From positions 1-5,341 of the forward strand of contig JAGRHM010000088.1 of assembly GCA_020445005.1 (NCBI GenBank): DNA of 5,341 bases, written 5' to 3'. This stretch comes from Candidatus Competibacteraceae bacterium (GTDB lineage Bacteria; Pseudomonadota; Gammaproteobacteria; Competibacterales; Competibacteraceae). How positions within the stretch are numbered: position 1 is the first letter of the stretch; every line of letters begins with the position of its first letter. Under the pieces are notes generated by a model. The model was not told where the DNA came from. It saw only the letters and a program-made list of their open reading frames with translations, and searched no databases. Shown here piece after piece: positions 4,732 to 5,341 of this stretch. The translations under genes and the position numbers were made by a program.

Positions 4732-5341
4732 ATGATGTTGTCACGTCGCCGCCATGCGTTGCTAGTTGATGGTCTGGAGCAGCGCGCCGCACCGCTGGCC
4801 GCCAGCGCGCACTTCCAGCTTTACGCGCTGACTTCCACGATGCCGACAGATGAACTGATCATCGTCCACGATTTCAGCGCCGCGCAAATCGATAACAATC
4901 TCGGCTATTACGTGGTGACCGAGTTGTTGCCGCTGCTGGCGGGGCAGCGTCAGCGCATCGATAGCGGTTACAGCGAACAGGATGAATTCGAGCGTTCGGT
5001 GGGCGACATCGTGCGTTCCATGGCTGGCAACGAGCGCCGCGCCTGGCGGCTGTTCTACGCCAACACGCTGAAGGCAACGCAGGCCAGCGCCGGTTTGACG
5101 CAATCACGGGGGCAACCTAACGAGATCGCCAACGACTTCATCGGCCTATTTGGCGCGATTTACCGGTATGCGCTGAATTTGATCGAGGCGCTGCCCGCTG
5201 CCGCGTTGCCGCCAACCGTACTTGATGTGGCGACCTGTTTTGGTTTTTTCCCGTTGCTGCTGGCGCGCGTGAACGGCTCAACGGGAACGCTGGGCGACAT
5301 TGCCGGTTGCGACGTAAATCCGGCCCTGATGGGATTTGCCG
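4732..5341 (+). CDS. SAM-dependent class I methyltransferase, N-terminal part (3' end outside window)
   Basis: An uninterrupted frame of 203 codons runs from the ATG at 4732 to the window edge. It starts 19 bases after the VWA stop, with GGAG at 4717-4720 (11 bases before the ATG, slightly long spacing). About 160 residues of largely helical, unrecognised sequence come first (including HDFSAAQIDNNLGYYVVTEL), followed by a Rossmann-type SAM-binding start: motif I as VLDVATCFGFFPLLLA (Asp165 to about 178; the usual glycine-rich loop is Cys-Phe-Gly here) and an acidic end of strand 2 in GCDVNPALM (Asp194). The rest of the catalytic domain is cut off. No signal peptide is seen. The substrate is unknown; its place at the end of a methanol dehydrogenase/MoxR/VWA operon suggests a role in modifying the enzyme or its cofactor. 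A second ATG at 4735 is an equally possible start. Confidence 0.8.
   Translation, partial: MMLSRRRHALLVDGLEQRAAPLAASAHFQLYALTSTMPTDELIIVHDFSAAQIDNNLGYYVVTELLPLLAGQRQRIDSGYSEQDEFERSVGDIVRSMAGNERRAWRLFYANTLKATQASAGLTQSRGQPNEIANDFIGLFGAIYRYALNLIEALPAAALPPTVLDVATCFGFFPLLLARVNGSTGTLGDIAGCDVNPALMGFA

Noticed and set aside
4436..5107. Several minus-strand open frames over the VWA 3' end and the methyltransferase
   Set aside because: They are antisense to clear coding frames with recognisable motifs and show arginine- and alanine-rich, low-information translations.
1..5341. tRNA, rRNA, CRISPR array or other RNA gene
   Set aside because: No cloverleaf, rRNA-like segment or regularly spaced repeat was found on either strand by eye.

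Overview
The window looks like a chromosomal or large-plasmid segment of a Gram-negative bacterium, most likely a proteobacterium of moderately high GC. The grounds are the mixed third-position codon use (TTG, GAT, AAT and ATT are common, unlike high-GC actinobacteria), clear Shine-Dalgarno sites, and a Tn3-family transposon end of the type common in Proteobacteria. The genus cannot be named from the sequence alone. All convincing genes are on the + strand.

Layout. (1) 1-383: the C-terminal end of a Tn3-family transposase. Its stop codon lies inside the 38-bp terminal inverted repeat (346-383), so the transposon ends at base 383. (2) 384-752: an AT-rich, gene-free stretch that turns into a structured mRNA leader. 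It holds a perfect 7-3-7 palindrome enclosing a TATAAT box, then two short perfect hairpins just before the first gene. (3) 753-2015: an iron/zinc-type (group III) alcohol dehydrogenase closely resembling the NDMA-dependent methanol dehydrogenase (MDO/MNO) of methylotrophic actinobacteria. (4) 2016-2112: a short spacer crowded with hairpins. (5) 2113-3189: a MoxR/CoxD-type AAA+ ATPase. (6) 3192-4712: a CoxE-type von Willebrand factor A protein with an intact MIDAS site, translationally coupled to the ATPase. (7) 4732 to the window end: the first 203 residues of a class I SAM-dependent methyltransferase, cut by the window edge.

Genes 3, 5, 6 and 7 have the spacing of one operon. The simplest reading is a methanol/alcohol oxidation unit: a metal-dependent dehydrogenase, an AAA+/VWA pair that would activate it or insert metal (as NorQ/NorD, CbbQ/CbbO and CoxD/CoxE do for their enzymes), and a methyltransferase that may act on a cofactor or protein. 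The actinobacterial MDO relatives are linked to the redox cofactor mycofactocin. No mycofactocin biosynthesis gene is visible here, so which electron carrier this enzyme uses is the most interesting open question. The Tn3-family element has its boundary about 370 bp upstream of the dehydrogenase start and may mark an accessory region, but the operon lies outside that end.
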